DNA of 64,000 bases from Paraburkholderia sp. IMGN_8 (GTDB lineage Bacteria > Pseudomonadota > Gammaproteobacteria > Burkholderiales > Burkholderiaceae), in NCBI RefSeq assembly GCF_038050405.1, contig NZ_CP150901.1, positions 248,001 to 312,000 of the forward strand, given 5' to 3'. The translations under genes and the position numbers were made by a program. Shown here piece by piece: positions 34,416 through 44,009 of this stretch. The notes beneath the pieces were generated by a model. The model was given only the letters and a program-made list of their open reading frames with translations, was not told the DNA's origin and ran no database searches. Each line of letters starts with the position of its first letter. Position 1 is the first letter of the stretch.

Positions 34416-35417
34416 TCATTTCAAATGGCTGTTGCGCCAGTCACGAGGCGTCACACCAAAGCGTGAATTAAACCAGTTTGTGAAGGAACCCTGCTGCGAA
34501 TAGCCAAGCAGTGCGGAAACCCGCCCGATGGGATAGCGTGGGTTGCTCATATAGCGCAGGGCAAGTTCACCCCTGACTTCCTCGACCAGACGCGAGAAGC
34601 TGGTATGCGCAAGTTCAAGTTGGCGCTGCATGGTGCGAACGCTCAGACGTAAATGGCGGGCAACCAGTTCGACGGTGGCCTGCTCGACGGGCAGCAACAA
34701 GTAGATCGCCTTGCGCACTTCCAGCGCGGTCGAATCGACACCGGTCACGTTGAGTGAATCCGCGAGGCTCTCGGCATATCGCACCAGTTCCGGGTCAGCG
34801 GAGGGATTTGGGTAGTCGAGATCGGCGGCCGAACACACGAAGCCGTTGAAATCGCTGCCGAACTCCAACGGACAGCCGAAAAATCGTCGATGAAACGTCA
34901 GGTCCTTCGATCCCTGATGAACAAAATGGACCGAGCGTGGTTTCCAGTGATCGCCAAGCAGAGCGCTGGAGTGGCGCCAGAGGACACCGACCGCGAGTTC
35001 GATCGCCTGATTCGTTGGGGTACCCGGTTCGACGACCAGTTCTTCGCGGATGGTAACCGTTTCGCCCACGTCCTCGACATACACAGCCAGGGCTTCGTTC
35101 AACAGATGCCGGTATTCGGCCGTGGCCAGCAATACCTCGCGCAGCGTGCGCTTGTGCGCGAGCAGGACATTGACCACACCGGTACCGAACTTCTGCCGGG
35201 TCTCGGCCATCTGCAGCGCGAAAGTCGGGCATGACGCCTTTTCGGCCGTAAGTTCCAGCAACCGGCACGCGGCGGCCGCCGGAATGCGATCGTCCGGATT
35301 TGCAAGCGCCGCGGTATCGATCCCGACCTGCTGTGCAAGCTCGACGGGGTTCAGTCCGACCCGCCGCGTCACATCGAAATAGCCGCTCATGGCTACCGAG
35401 CGCAACATCGTTTCCAT
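34416..35417 (-). CDS. AraC-family regulator (OruR-like, arabinose-binding N-domain)
   Basis: A 333-residue regulator of the AraC subgroup with the long N-terminal ligand domain (GLNPVELAQQVGIDTAAL, RIPAAAACRLLELTAEK, FALQMAETRQKFG) and a C-terminal HTH (VELVARHLRLSVRTMQRQL, then IGRVSALLGYSQQGSFTNWF and FGVTPRDWR). It is divergent from the long catabolic cluster beginning at 35660 with 242 bases between, so it is its likely activator. Regulators of this type commonly respond to amino-acid- or choline/carnitine-related compounds. Confidence 0.9.
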   Translation of the reverse strand: METMLRSVAMSGYFDVTRRVGLNPVELAQQVGIDTAALANPDDRIPAAAACRLLELTAEKASCPTFALQMAETRQKFGTGVVNVLLAHKRTLREVLLATAEYRHLLNEALAVYVEDVGETVTIREELVVEPGTPTNQAIELAVGVLWRHSSALLGDHWKPRSVHFVHQGSKDLTFHRRFFGCPLEFGSDFNGFVCSAADLDYPNPSADPELVRYAESLADSLNVTGVDSTALEVRKAIYLLLPVEQATVELVARHLRLSVRTMQRQLELAHTSFSRLVEEVRGELALRYMSNPRYPIGRVSALLGYSQQGSFTNWFNSRFGVTPRDWRNSHLK

Positions 35418-35659
35418 CGCTTTGTCTCCGTATATGCGTCGCAGGCGGCCTCCCTGCGTCTGGTATTGGAATGTCTACCGCACGCACCGGTGTTAACGCG
35501 TAGTGGCATGAAATGCTAAAAGAATGGCGCCATATCATAAAAGTGTAACGCAGGATTGCCGTATGGTGGGATCTCAACGGTTCATCATGTTCCGACCAGT
35601 CTTCATGCGGCCAGCCGTGTCGCGAGCGTCGGAACACCGTACTCATATTGGAGAACACG

Positions 35660-36715
35660 ATGCAATTCCTCGACGATTCGCTGCACCCTGAGAACCAGGA
35701 CAAGGTTGTCATCACGACCGCTCCGTACGGCCCGGAATGGATGCCCGAAGACTTTCCGGAAGACATTCCGGTAACGATGGAGGAGCAGATCCAAAAGGCC
35801 GTCGACTGCTACGAGGCCGGCGCGACCGTGCTGCACCTGCATGTGCGCGAACTGGATGGCAAAGGCTCCAAGCGCCTGTCGAAATTCAACGAACTGATCG
35901 CCGGGGTGCGTGCGGCCGTGCCGGACATGATCATCCAGGTGGGTGGCTCGATCTCGTTTGCACCGGAAGACGATGGTCAGGCCGCGAAGTGGTTGTCCGA
36001 CGACACGCGTCACATGCTAGCCGATCTCGACCCGAAGCCCGATCAGGTGACGGTCGCGATCAACACCACGCAGATGAACATCATGGAGTTGCTCTATCCG
36101 GAGTACCTGGAAGGCACGTCGCTGTCCAATCCTGCGCTTATGGCCGCCTACAGCGAAATGACGGTACCCGCGGGTCCGGCCTGGGTTGAGGAGCATCTGC
36201 GTCGCCTGCAGGCCTCGGGCATCCAGCCGCACTTCCAGCTTACCGGTATCCATGCGCTCGAAACGCTCGACCGCCTGGTGCGCAGGGGCGTCTACAAGGG
36301 GCCGCTGAACCTGACGTGGATCGGCATCGGCGGCGGCTTCGACGGTCCGAACCCGCACAACTTCTTCAACTTCGTCCACCGTGCACCGGACGGTGGCACG
36401 GTCACGGCCGAGTCGTTGCTGAAGAACGTGCTGCCGTTCAACATGATGGCGATGGCCATGGGCCTGCATCCGCGCTGCGGCATCGAGGACACGATCATTG
36501 ACCAGCACGGCAATCGCATGAGCTCGGTGCAGCAGATCGAGCAGTGTGTGCGCGTGGCGCGCGAATTGGGCCGTGAAATCGCGAGCGGCAAGGAAGCGCG
36601 CGAGATCTACAAGATTGGTGTGCAGTACAAGACGGTCGACGAGACACTCGCGGCCAACGGCATGGCGCCGAATCGCAAGGCCGGTGTGAAGAACCTGCCG
36701 CTGCGCGCGGCGTAA
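35660..36715 (+). CDS. beta-keto acid cleavage enzyme (BKACE, DUF849)
   Basis: A 351-residue zinc enzyme of the BKACE family. Members condense a beta-keto acid with acetyl-CoA to give acetoacetate plus a new acyl-CoA; the founding member is 3-keto-5-aminohexanoate cleavage enzyme. The TIM-barrel start VVITTAPYGPEW and the metal motif HLHVRE (His59, His61) are visible, then GIGGGFDGPNPHNFF and HPRCGIEDTI. Family members differ in side chain accepted (carnitine-derived, aminohexanoate, others) and this one cannot be assigned by eye. The start follows TTGGAGAACACG. It is the first gene of the cluster. Confidence 0.9.
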   Translation: MQFLDDSLHPENQDKVVITTAPYGPEWMPEDFPEDIPVTMEEQIQKAVDCYEAGATVLHLHVRELDGKGSKRLSKFNELIAGVRAAVPDMIIQVGGSISFAPEDDGQAAKWLSDDTRHMLADLDPKPDQVTVAINTTQMNIMELLYPEYLEGTSLSNPALMAAYSEMTVPAGPAWVEEHLRRLQASGIQPHFQLTGIHALETLDRLVRRGVYKGPLNLTWIGIGGGFDGPNPHNFFNFVHRAPDGGTVTAESLLKNVLPFNMMAMAMGLHPRCGIEDTIIDQHGNRMSSVQQIEQCVRVARELGREIASGKEAREIYKIGVQYKTVDETLAANGMAPNRKAGVKNLPLRAA

Positions 36716-36810
36716 GGGTTTGAAGCGCGGCTGACGTTTCGCGGACGTCGGGCTTCAAAGGCAGGGCTCGCCGGCAAGCCGGGGAGAGTTTTGCAGTATC
36801 CATAAAGGCT

Positions 36811-36834
36811 GCCTTTGTCCTGTAGGGCAAAGGC
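36811..36834 (+). other. hairpin between BKACE and MFS genes
   Basis: GCCTTTG (36811-36817) and CAAAGGC (36828-36834) pair perfectly across ten bases, about 35 bases before the MFS start. It may adjust expression or mRNA decay between the two genes. Confidence 0.35.
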
Positions 36835-36869
36835 GGTCGCCAACGAGCTGGACACGAAGGAGACAACTC

Positions 36870-38189
36870 ATGTTCACGCATGCCGAGCCCTTGACGGGCG
36901 ATGTTTCGACGACGCAAAAAGGCGTGCACGCGTATGCGTGGGTGGTATTTGTCCTGACGGTGGGGTTGCTGCTATCCGACTACATGTCGCGGCAGGTGTT
37001 GAATGCGGTGTTTCCGATGCTCAAGGCGGCATGGAACCTTTCCGACACCCGGCTCGGTTCGCTGAGCAGCGTGGTCGCGCTGATGGTCGGCGTGCTCACC
37101 TTTCCGCTGTCGGTACTCGCCGACCGCTGGGGCCGCGTGAAGAGCATTGTCCTGATGGCGGCGATGTGGAGTCTCGCGACGCTCGGCTGCGCGCTCGCGA
37201 CGAACTATGGCGAGATGCTACTCGCGCGCGCCTTCGTCGGTATCGGTGAAGCCGCCTATGGCAGCGTCGGCATCGCGGTCGTCCTCAGCATCTTTCCGGC
37301 GCGGCTGCGCTCCACGCTCACCGCCGCGTTCATGGCTGGCGGGGCGTTTGGTTCAGTGCTGGGCATGGCGCTAGGCGGTGCCGTCGCGGCTCGCTTCGGC
37401 TGGCGCGCGGCGTTCGGCGCAATGGCGGCCCTTGGAATCATCCTGGTCGTTTTCTACCGGTTTGCCATCACCGAAAAACGACTCGCGCCGCTGCAACCGG
37501 CAAACGTGGGCCGTCAGACGCAGGGGGCCGGTGTGTGCATGAGCTTGCGCACGTTGGTCCAAGGACTCTTTTCAACAAAGTCGGTCGTGTGTGCCTACGT
37601 CGGCAGCGGCATCCATCTGCTGGTTCCGGCCGCTGTGTGGGCGTGGATGCCCAGCTTCCTGAACCGCTACTACGGCATGTCTGCAGGCAAGGCGGCCATG
37701 GGCGCGGCCGTGTTCGTGCTGGCCACCGCTTTCGGCATGGTGGTGTGCGGAAATCTGGCCGACCGGCTCAGCAAGCATGCGCGGGAAAGGAAGTGGAGCA
37801 CCGCCGTCGCCTTCTGTCTGATCTGCTTCGTGCTGCTCACAATCGGCTTCCGCATGCCGGCGGGTCCGGCACAGCTCGTCGTGATCGGCGCCGGCATGTT
37901 CTTCTGCGCCGGCGCGACCGGCCCCTCGGGTGCGATGGTGGCAAACCTCACCCCACCGTCAATCCATGCATCGGCGTTTGCCACCCTGACGTTGGCGAAC
38001 AACCTGCTGGGGTTGGCACCCGCTGCCGTCCTGACGGGCATCGTGGCCGATCGGATCGGGCTGCTCGGCGCGTTGCAACTCGTGCCGTTTGCACCCCTGG
38101 TCGCGGCAATCGCCTTCTTCATCGGCAAGCGGAACTATGGCGTCGACCTCGATCGCTTGAGTGCCCTGCGTGAGCAGGCCGGGAGCTGA
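36870..38189 (+). CDS. MFS transporter
   Basis: A 439-residue 12-helix major facilitator. The first helix YAWVVFVLTVGLLLSDYMSR is followed by SLSSVVALMVGVLTFPLSVLADRWGRVKSI (loop 2-3 motif) and GIGEAAYGSVG. The style is that of aromatic-acid or metabolite:H+ symporters. The start follows GAAGGAGACAACTC. It probably imports the compound degraded by the cluster. Nothing in the sequence defines the cargo. Confidence 0.9.
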   Translation: MFTHAEPLTGDVSTTQKGVHAYAWVVFVLTVGLLLSDYMSRQVLNAVFPMLKAAWNLSDTRLGSLSSVVALMVGVLTFPLSVLADRWGRVKSIVLMAAMWSLATLGCALATNYGEMLLARAFVGIGEAAYGSVGIAVVLSIFPARLRSTLTAAFMAGGAFGSVLGMALGGAVAARFGWRAAFGAMAALGIILVVFYRFAITEKRLAPLQPANVGRQTQGAGVCMSLRTLVQGLFSTKSVVCAYVGSGIHLLVPAAVWAWMPSFLNRYYGMSAGKAAMGAAVFVLATAFGMVVCGNLADRLSKHARERKWSTAVAFCLICFVLLTIGFRMPAGPAQLVVIGAGMFFCAGATGPSGAMVANLTPPSIHASAFATLTLANNLLGLAPAAVLTGIVADRIGLLGALQLVPFAPLVAAIAFFIGKRNYGVDLDRLSALREQAGS

Positions 38190-38301
38190 CCCGATGGTCG
38201 CCCGCGAGCTTTAGACCTGGCAAGTGCGCCTGAGAGCAAATTGGGCAGCCCATCACAGGCGAAATAAATTTGTAGTTCGAGTAATGAATAGGAGATTTGA
38301 T

Positions 38302-39282
38302 ATGGCGAAAGCAGTGCGCTTCCATGAAACCGGCGGTCCCGAAGTGTTGCGCTATGAAAATGTTGAAGTGGGCGACCCCGGCCCCGCACAGGTTCGCTTG
38401 CGCCATGAGGCAGTGGGCCTGAATTTCGCCGACACCTACTTCCGCACCGGCCTGTACCCCGTGCCACTGCCTGCGGGCATGGGTGTCGAGGCTGCAGGTG
38501 TGGTCGAAGCCATCGGCCCCGACGTGACCAACGTTGCGGTCGGCGATCGCGTGACCTACACCGGCTTTCTCAACACGCTCGGCGCTTACAGTACAGAACG
38601 CCTGATCCCGGCCGCGCCGCTCATCAAGCTGCCTGATGCGATCCCCTGCGAAACAGCTGCCGGCATGACGATGCGAGGCCTGACCTCGTCGTACCTGATG
38701 CGCCGCATTCATGACTTCAAGGCGGGCGACACCATCCTGCTGCATGCCGCCGCCGGCGGAGTGGGTCTGATCGTGTCGCAATGGGCAAAGTTGTTGGGTC
38801 TCACCGTGATCGGCACGGTATCGAACGAGGCCAAGGGCGAGGTGGCCAGCGCGCATGGCTGCGATCACATCATTTACTACAGCCGGGAGGATGTTGCGAA
38901 GCGTGTGCGCGAACTGACCAATGGCATGGGCGTGGACGTCGTGTTCGACAGCGTCGGCAAGGATACCTTCGAGGCGTCACTCGATTCGCTCAGGCGCCGT
39001 GGCCTGATGGTCTGCGTCGGCACGGCGTCCGGACCAATCCCGCCGTTCAATCCGCAGATGCTCGCGATGAAGGGCTCGCTCTACCTGACACGGCCCGCGC
39101 TGGCGGACTACATAGCCGACCCCGTCGAGAAGAACGAACTTGCGGGCGAACTCTTCGGGCATGTCGCCACAGGCCGCATCAAGATCGAACTCAACCAGCG
39201 TTACGCGCTGGAGGACGCGGCGCAGGCCCACCGCGACCTCGAAACGCGCAAGACGACCGGCTCGTCGGTCTTCGTTATCTGA
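38302..39282 (+). CDS. zinc-free quinone oxidoreductase (MDR, zeta-crystallin type)
   Basis: A 326-residue medium-chain reductase. GLNFADTYFRTGLYP near residues 38-52 is the quinone-oxidoreductase signature. The NADPH site is LLHAAAGGVGLIVSQWAK near 148-165 and the structural-zinc cysteines of alcohol dehydrogenases are absent. It sits 10 bases before the dioxygenase gene. It could reduce a quinone or enone intermediate of the pathway. Confidence 0.9.
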   Translation: MAKAVRFHETGGPEVLRYENVEVGDPGPAQVRLRHEAVGLNFADTYFRTGLYPVPLPAGMGVEAAGVVEAIGPDVTNVAVGDRVTYTGFLNTLGAYSTERLIPAAPLIKLPDAIPCETAAGMTMRGLTSSYLMRRIHDFKAGDTILLHAAAGGVGLIVSQWAKLLGLTVIGTVSNEAKGEVASAHGCDHIIYYSREDVAKRVRELTNGMGVDVVFDSVGKDTFEASLDSLRRRGLMVCVGTASGPIPPFNPQMLAMKGSLYLTRPALADYIADPVEKNELAGELFGHVATGRIKIELNQRYALEDAAQAHRDLETRKTTGSSVFVI

Positions 39283-39292
39283 GGAGTAGGTC

Positions 39293-40141
39293 ATGCGAGT
39301 CGAACAATTGACGTGTGCCATCGGTGCCGAACTGGTCGGGGTAAATCTCGCCGATGCCATCCACGATGACAGCCTGTTTGCCGGAATCCGGGCGGCGCTG
39401 CTTGAGCACAGGGTGCTGTTCCTGCGCGACCAGGACATTTCGCGCGGCGAGCACGTCGCATTCGCTCGCCGTTTCGGCGCACTGGAAGACCATCCCGTCG
39501 CCGGCAGCGATCCCGAATATCCGGGCCTCGTGCGCATCTACAAGAACCCGGATCAGCCCAACGACCGGTATGAAAACGCGTGGCACGCGGATGCCACCTG
39601 GCGCGAGGCGCCGCAGTTCGGCGCTGTCCTGCGCTGCGTGGAGTGCCCGCCAGTCGGCGGCGACACGATGTGGGCGAACATGGTCCTCGCCTACGAGAAC
39701 CTGCCGGACCACATCAAGACCCAGATCGCGGACCTGCGCGCCCGCCACAGCATCGAGGCGAGCTTCGGAGCCGCGATGCCGATCGAAAAACGTCTCGCTC
39801 TTAAAGCGCAATTCCCGGACGCTGAGCATCCGGTCGTGCGCATGCACCCGGAGACCGGTGAGAAGGTGTTATTCGTGAGCGCCTTCACCACCCATTTCAC
39901 CAATTACCACACGCCGGCGCGCGTGCGCTTCGGGCAGGACGCCAATCCGGGCGCGGGTGACCTGCTGCGCTATCTCATCAGCCAGGCCTACATCCCCGAG
40001 TACCAGGTCCGCTGGCGCTGGAAACCCAACAGCATCGCGATCTGGGACAACCGCAGCACGCAGCACTATGCAGTGATGGACTACCCGCCGTGTCACCGCA
40101 GGATGGAGCGCGCCGGAATTATCGGCGACAAGCCGTACTGA
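39293..40141 (+). CDS. TauD/TfdA-family Fe(II)/2-oxoglutarate dioxygenase
   Basis: A 282-residue dioxygenase. The iron facial triad is His98-x-Asp100 in NAWHADATW and distal His258 in TQHYAV, with Arg269 in HRRMER as the 2-oxoglutarate-binding Arg. The N-terminus (LTCAIGAELVGVNLADA) is typical of TauD. Such enzymes hydroxylate next to a leaving group (taurine, 2,4-D, alkyl sulfates) or on carnitine precursors. Here it would start or advance breakdown of the cluster's substrate. It runs in tight order between the oxidoreductase and a small hydrolase. Confidence 0.92.
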   Translation: MRVEQLTCAIGAELVGVNLADAIHDDSLFAGIRAALLEHRVLFLRDQDISRGEHVAFARRFGALEDHPVAGSDPEYPGLVRIYKNPDQPNDRYENAWHADATWREAPQFGAVLRCVECPPVGGDTMWANMVLAYENLPDHIKTQIADLRARHSIEASFGAAMPIEKRLALKAQFPDAEHPVVRMHPETGEKVLFVSAFTTHFTNYHTPARVRFGQDANPGAGDLLRYLISQAYIPEYQVRWRWKPNSIAIWDNRSTQHYAVMDYPPCHRRMERAGIIGDKPY

Positions 40142-40160
40142 TCGGACTGGAGACCGCTTC

Positions 40161-40721
40161 ATGACTCTCAATACGACGCCAACCATTCTGATGGTGCCCG
40201 GCTTGCGCGACCACGTCGCGGAGCACTGGCAAACTCTGCTGGAGCGGAAGTTGCCCAAGGCGGCCTCGGTAGCACCGCTCGAGCACGACAAACTCAGTTG
40301 CGCCGCACGCGTCGCGGCGCTCGATGCTGCTCTCGCGAAAATCGACGGCCCGGTGATCCTGGTCGCGCATAGCGCGGGGGTGATGATCACGGTGCATTGG
40401 GCCCAGCAGCACAGCCGCAAGATTCACGGTGCACTGCTCGCCGCTCCGGCCGACCTCGACACGCCGCTGCCGGCAGGCTATCCGGCCTTCGATGCGCTCG
40501 CTCAGAACGGTTGGCAGCCGGTTCCACGAGAGCCGCTGCCGTTTCCGAGCATCGTCGGTGCGAGCCGCAACGATCCGCTCGCGCAGTTCGAGCGTACTGC
40601 GACGATGGCGAAAGACTGGGGCAGTCGGCTCGTCGACCTTGGCGAAGTCGGTCACCTGAATCCGGCCGCAGGGTTTGGTGAATGGCCTATGGCAGAGACA
40701 CTGATCCATGAACTCGTCTGA
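40161..40721 (+). CDS. small alpha/beta hydrolase (RBBP9/YdeN type)
   Basis: A 186-residue serine hydrolase of the RBBP9/YdeN family. TILMVPGLRDHVAEHWQ is the N-terminal signature, VAHSAGVM holds the nucleophile and GEVGHLNPAAGFGEWP the catalytic His. It begins 19 bases after the dioxygenase and overlaps the next gene by 14 bases, so it is part of the operon. It may cleave an ester or thioester intermediate. Confidence 0.88.
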   Translation: MTLNTTPTILMVPGLRDHVAEHWQTLLERKLPKAASVAPLEHDKLSCAARVAALDAALAKIDGPVILVAHSAGVMITVHWAQQHSRKIHGALLAAPADLDTPLPAGYPAFDALAQNGWQPVPREPLPFPSIVGASRNDPLAQFERTATMAKDWGSRLVDLGEVGHLNPAAGFGEWPMAETLIHELV

Positions 40722-41070
40722 TCAGATACCGGTTGGCGCGGTCGACGAACTCGCGCCCGGTCAGCGAAAACTGGCCTTCATCGATGGCCGCAGCATTGTC
40801 CTGTTCAACATTGATGGGACGATCCACGCAATCGACAACGCGTGTCCCCACAACGGGGCCTCGGTCGCAAGCGGTCAGCTGGAGGGGTGCGTGCTGCGCT
40901 GCCCGGCGCACGGTCTGCGTTTCGACCTGCGCACCGGCTGCATGCCGGGCGTAGGCGGGTTGAGCCTGACGACTTTCCCGGTTCGGGTCATCGACGGGAA
41001 GCTGGTCGTGAGTCTCGAGGATCCGGCCGCCCGTCCCGCGCAGGCACCGGCGTGCAATTCGGCACCGTGA
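40708..41070 (+). CDS. Rieske [2Fe-2S] ferredoxin-like protein
   Basis: A 120-residue stand-alone Rieske protein. Cluster ligands are Cys46-x-His48 (ACPHNG) and Cys65-x2-His68 (RCPAHGL). It resembles dioxygenase ferredoxins or NirD. No oxygenase alpha subunit or reductase is present nearby, so its electron-transfer partner is unknown. It overlaps the hydrolase gene by 14 bases, which makes accidental association unlikely. Confidence 0.9.
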   Translation: MNSSDQIPVGAVDELAPGQRKLAFIDGRSIVLFNIDGTIHAIDNACPHNGASVASGQLEGCVLRCPAHGLRFDLRTGCMPGVGGLSLTTFPVRVIDGKLVVSLEDPAARPAQAPACNSAP

Positions 41071-41112
41071 TCCGGGCCGCGCGGGAACATACAGCCATTC
41101 AGGGGAACAGGG

Positions 41113-42741
41113 ATGCAAGGTTTGATGATGCAGCAACCGCTGCTGGTTGCTTCGCTGCTCATGCACGCGGAACGCCATCACGGCGGCCAGGAAATCGTGT
41201 CACGACGGGTCGAAGGCGACATTCACCGGTATCGGTACCGGGATTTTGCGCAACGCGCGCGCCGCATGGCAAACGCCCTCGCAAGCCTCGGCATCCAGCC
41301 CGGTGAGCGACTAGGCACGCTGGCGTGGAATGGCTACCGGCACATGGAGCTGTACTTCGCAGTGTCGGGGTCAGGGTCCGTATTGCATACGATCAACCCC
41401 CGGCTTCACATCGACCAGCTCGCGTACATCATCGAACATGCGGAAGATCGCGTCGTGTTCTTTGACCTCACGTTTCTACCGCTGATCGAGAGCGTCGCGC
41501 CGCGGGTCAAGAGCCCGAAGGTCTTCGTTGCAATGACCGATCGCGCGCACATGCCGCGAGATCATGGCCTGTCGGCGATGCTGCTGTGCTACGAGGATCT
41601 CGTCGACGGCCAAAGCGACGCTTTCGACTGGCCGCTGCTGGATGAAAACAGCGCGTCATCGCTGTGCTACACGTCCGGGACGACCGGCAATCCGAAGGGG
41701 GTGCTATACAGCCACCGCTCGACCCTGTTGCACACCTACGCGGCGGCGCTGCCGGATTCGCTGAACTGTTCGGCGCGCGATGTGATCCTCCCCGTCGTGC
41801 CGATGTTCCATGTGAACGCGTGGGGACTGCCGTATATCGCCTGCATGGTGGGTGCGAAGCTGGTGTTTCCGGGGCCGGCGCTGGACGGCAAGTCGCTCCA
41901 TGAACTGATCGAGGGCGAACAGGTCACGCTGTCGGCCGGCGTGCCGACAGTCTGGCAGGGACTGCTTGCGCATGTCGACGCGATCACGGGTTCGTTTTCG
42001 TCGATGAAGCGCACGATTATCGGCGGCGCTCCCTGCCCGACAGCGATGACGACGGCGTTCCAGGAGCGCCATCGCGTCGACGTCGTGCATGCATGGGGCA
42101 TGACGGAGTTGAGCCCGGTTGGCACCGTCTGCAGTTTCAAGGCACATCAGGTGTCTCTGCACGTGGAAGAGCGCTACGCGCTTCTGGCGAAGCAGGGGCG
42201 CCCGGTGTTCGGCATCGACATGAAAATCGTCGACCTGGAAGGCAAGGCGTTGCCGTGGGACAGTACCGCAACTGGCGACCTTCTCGTGCGCGGTCATTGG
42301 GTCGCGCGGGAGTATTTCGGCAGTGACGACACACCGCCGCTGCGCGACGGCTGGTTCCCGACCGGCGATGTGGCCAGGATCGATCCCGACGGCTTCATGC
42401 AGATTACGGATCGCAGCAAGGACGTCATCAAGTCCGGCGGCGAATGGATCAGTTCGACCGACATCGAAAACGTCGCGTACCTGCACCCCGAAGTCACGAC
42501 GGCGGTATGCATCGCCGCGCGGCATCCGAAGTGGGACGAGCGGCCGCTGCTCCTGATCGTGAAGAAGCCTGGTAGCGCGCTCGCCGCGGACGAACTGCTC
42601 ACGTTCTTTGACGCCCGGGTTGCGAAGTGGTGGAAGCCGGACGCCGTGGTGTTCGTCGACTCGGTTCCGCTCGGTGCAACGGGCAAGGTGCTCAAGAACC
42701 AGTTACGGAATCAGTTCGGTGATTACTACCTGTCGGCCTGA
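41113..42741 (+). CDS. AMP-dependent acyl-CoA ligase
   Basis: A 542-residue acyl-adenylate-forming enzyme that activates a carboxylic acid to its CoA thioester. The P-loop motif is [14 protein letters not shown] (near 185-198), followed by [11 protein letters not shown] and the hinge region [35 protein letters not shown]. The catalytic Lys is in [11 protein letters not shown]. It resembles medium/long-chain or dimethylsulfoniopropionate-type ligases; the substrate is probably the acid released by the cluster. Confidence 0.92.
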   Translation: MQGLMMQQPLLVASLLMHAERHHGGQEIVSRRVEGDIHRYRYRDFAQRARRMANALASLGIQPGERLGTLAWNGYRHMELYFAVSGSGSVLHTINPRLHIDQLAYIIEHAEDRVVFFDLTFLPLIESVAPRVKSPKVFVAMTDRAHMPRDHGLSAMLLCYEDLVDGQSDAFDWPLLDENSASSLCYTSGTTGNPKGVLYSHRSTLLHTYAAALPDSLNCSARDVILPVVPMFHVNAWGLPYIACMVGAKLVFPGPALDGKSLHELIEGEQVTLSAGVPTVWQGLLAHVDAITGSFSSMKRTIIGGAPCPTAMTTAFQERHRVDVVHAWGMTELSPVGTVCSFKAHQVSLHVEERYALLAKQGRPVFGIDMKIVDLEGKALPWDSTATGDLLVRGHWVAREYFGSDDTPPLRDGWFPTGDVARIDPDGFMQITDRSKDVIKSGGEWISSTDIENVAYLHPEVTTAVCIAARHPKWDERPLLLIVKKPGSALAADELLTFFDARVAKWWKPDAVVFVDSVPLGATGKVLKNQLRNQFGDYYLSA

Positions 42742-42833
42742 GACACCGACGTAGCGGCAACACAGTTTCATTCGAACAACAAGCCATAAGCCGCCGGGTC
42801 CACCCGGCGCGCCCCAAACCAGGAGGAGACACA

Positions 42834-43979
42834 ATGAAATTGAAGTCAAGCAGCCTGGCAGTGCTGATAGTTTTTTCAGCGTCAGCCCATGCCCAGTCGT
42901 CGGTTACGCTCTATGGCGTACTCGACAATGGATTCCTGTATCAGAGCACCTCGGCCGCAACGTTCCTGCCGACCGCGCATAACCTGGGGCATGTCTATCA
43001 ACTCAAGGACGGCGGCATCTATGCCAGCTACTGGGGCCTGAAGGGAAGCGAAGACATCGGCGGCGGCTACAAGATCACGTTCAAGCTGCAAGGCTCGTTC
43101 AACACCACAAACGGCAAGTTTGGGCTGTCCGACGCGCCGGGCACGACCGCGCTCTTCAACCAGTATGCAACGGTCGGGGCAATCGGGCCGTTTGGCACGT
43201 TCGACGCCGGCCGGCAGATCATCCCGATGATCTACGCGATGGCGGAAACCGACGTACGCGGCGCACAGTATTTCGGCAGTATCCTGACTGCGTGGCTCGG
43301 CATCAATCAGGCGGCCGGCTGGCCCGGCACCAGCACAAATGCTCCAATCGGCGCCCTCTATGACAGCAACGCGCTGGTCTACAGTTCGCCAAAATTCTAT
43401 GGCGCGTCGCTTGCGCTAGAGTATGCGCCGGGTGGCGTCGCGGGGCAGTTCCAGGGCGGCACGCGTGAGTCGGCTGTGCTCAAGTATTCGAATTACGGCC
43501 TGAACCTGTCCGCTGTGTACTACAACGGACATGACACCAATCCGTTCCCACTGACCTATCCGGCGGCTCCGGCTGCGCCAGCGACAGGCCAGAGCAATAA
43601 CCGCTTCTACTATTTCGGTGCGATGTATACGATCAGCGGGTTTTCTATATCCGCCTCGTACGGGATCGGCAAGAACCCGGCGAAGAACAACAGCGTTGAC
43701 TTCGAAATGGCGTCGGGTGGCCTCGGCTACCAGTTCAATCCGCGCTTCAAGATCACGTCCGGTTACTACTACCTGAAGGATCGGAATAATTCAGCGAATC
43801 ATTCGAGCGAATTCGCAGTAGGTGCGGAATACAACCTGTCACTGAGGACCAGGGTGTACGCGCAGGTCGGGTATGTCGACAACAAGGGGACGATGAACCA
43901 GACGATCATCTATGGGGCTCCGGTTGCGCCGGGTGTCTCCACCACTGCGGCCATGGTCGGCATTCGCCATAGCTTCTGA
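42834..43979 (+). CDS. OmpC-type Gram-negative porin
   Basis: A 381-residue outer-membrane porin of the Burkholderia family. The signal peptide LAVLIVFSASAHA is followed by QSSVTLYGVLDNGFLYQST, which is the invariant start of these trimeric porins, and the protein ends in Phe (IRHSF). GLKGSEDIGGGYKITFKLQGSFN is a typical early strand pair. The start follows AGGAGGAGACACA. It closes the catabolic operon and probably lets the substrate across the outer membrane. Confidence 0.95.
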   Translation: MKLKSSSLAVLIVFSASAHAQSSVTLYGVLDNGFLYQSTSAATFLPTAHNLGHVYQLKDGGIYASYWGLKGSEDIGGGYKITFKLQGSFNTTNGKFGLSDAPGTTALFNQYATVGAIGPFGTFDAGRQIIPMIYAMAETDVRGAQYFGSILTAWLGINQAAGWPGTSTNAPIGALYDSNALVYSSPKFYGASLALEYAPGGVAGQFQGGTRESAVLKYSNYGLNLSAVYYNGHDTNPFPLTYPAAPAAPATGQSNNRFYYFGAMYTISGFSISASYGIGKNPAKNNSVDFEMASGGLGYQFNPRFKITSGYYYLKDRNNSANHSSEFAVGAEYNLSLRTRVYAQVGYVDNKGTMNQTIIYGAPVAPGVSTTAAMVGIRHSF

Positions 43980-44009
43980 TTCCGTCACCCTCATGAACCG
44001 GAGTAATCC

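Noticed and set aside
40708..41070. NirD (nitrite reductase small subunit)
   Set aside because: Rieske ligands fit, but there is no NirB and the gene is embedded in a catabolic operon.
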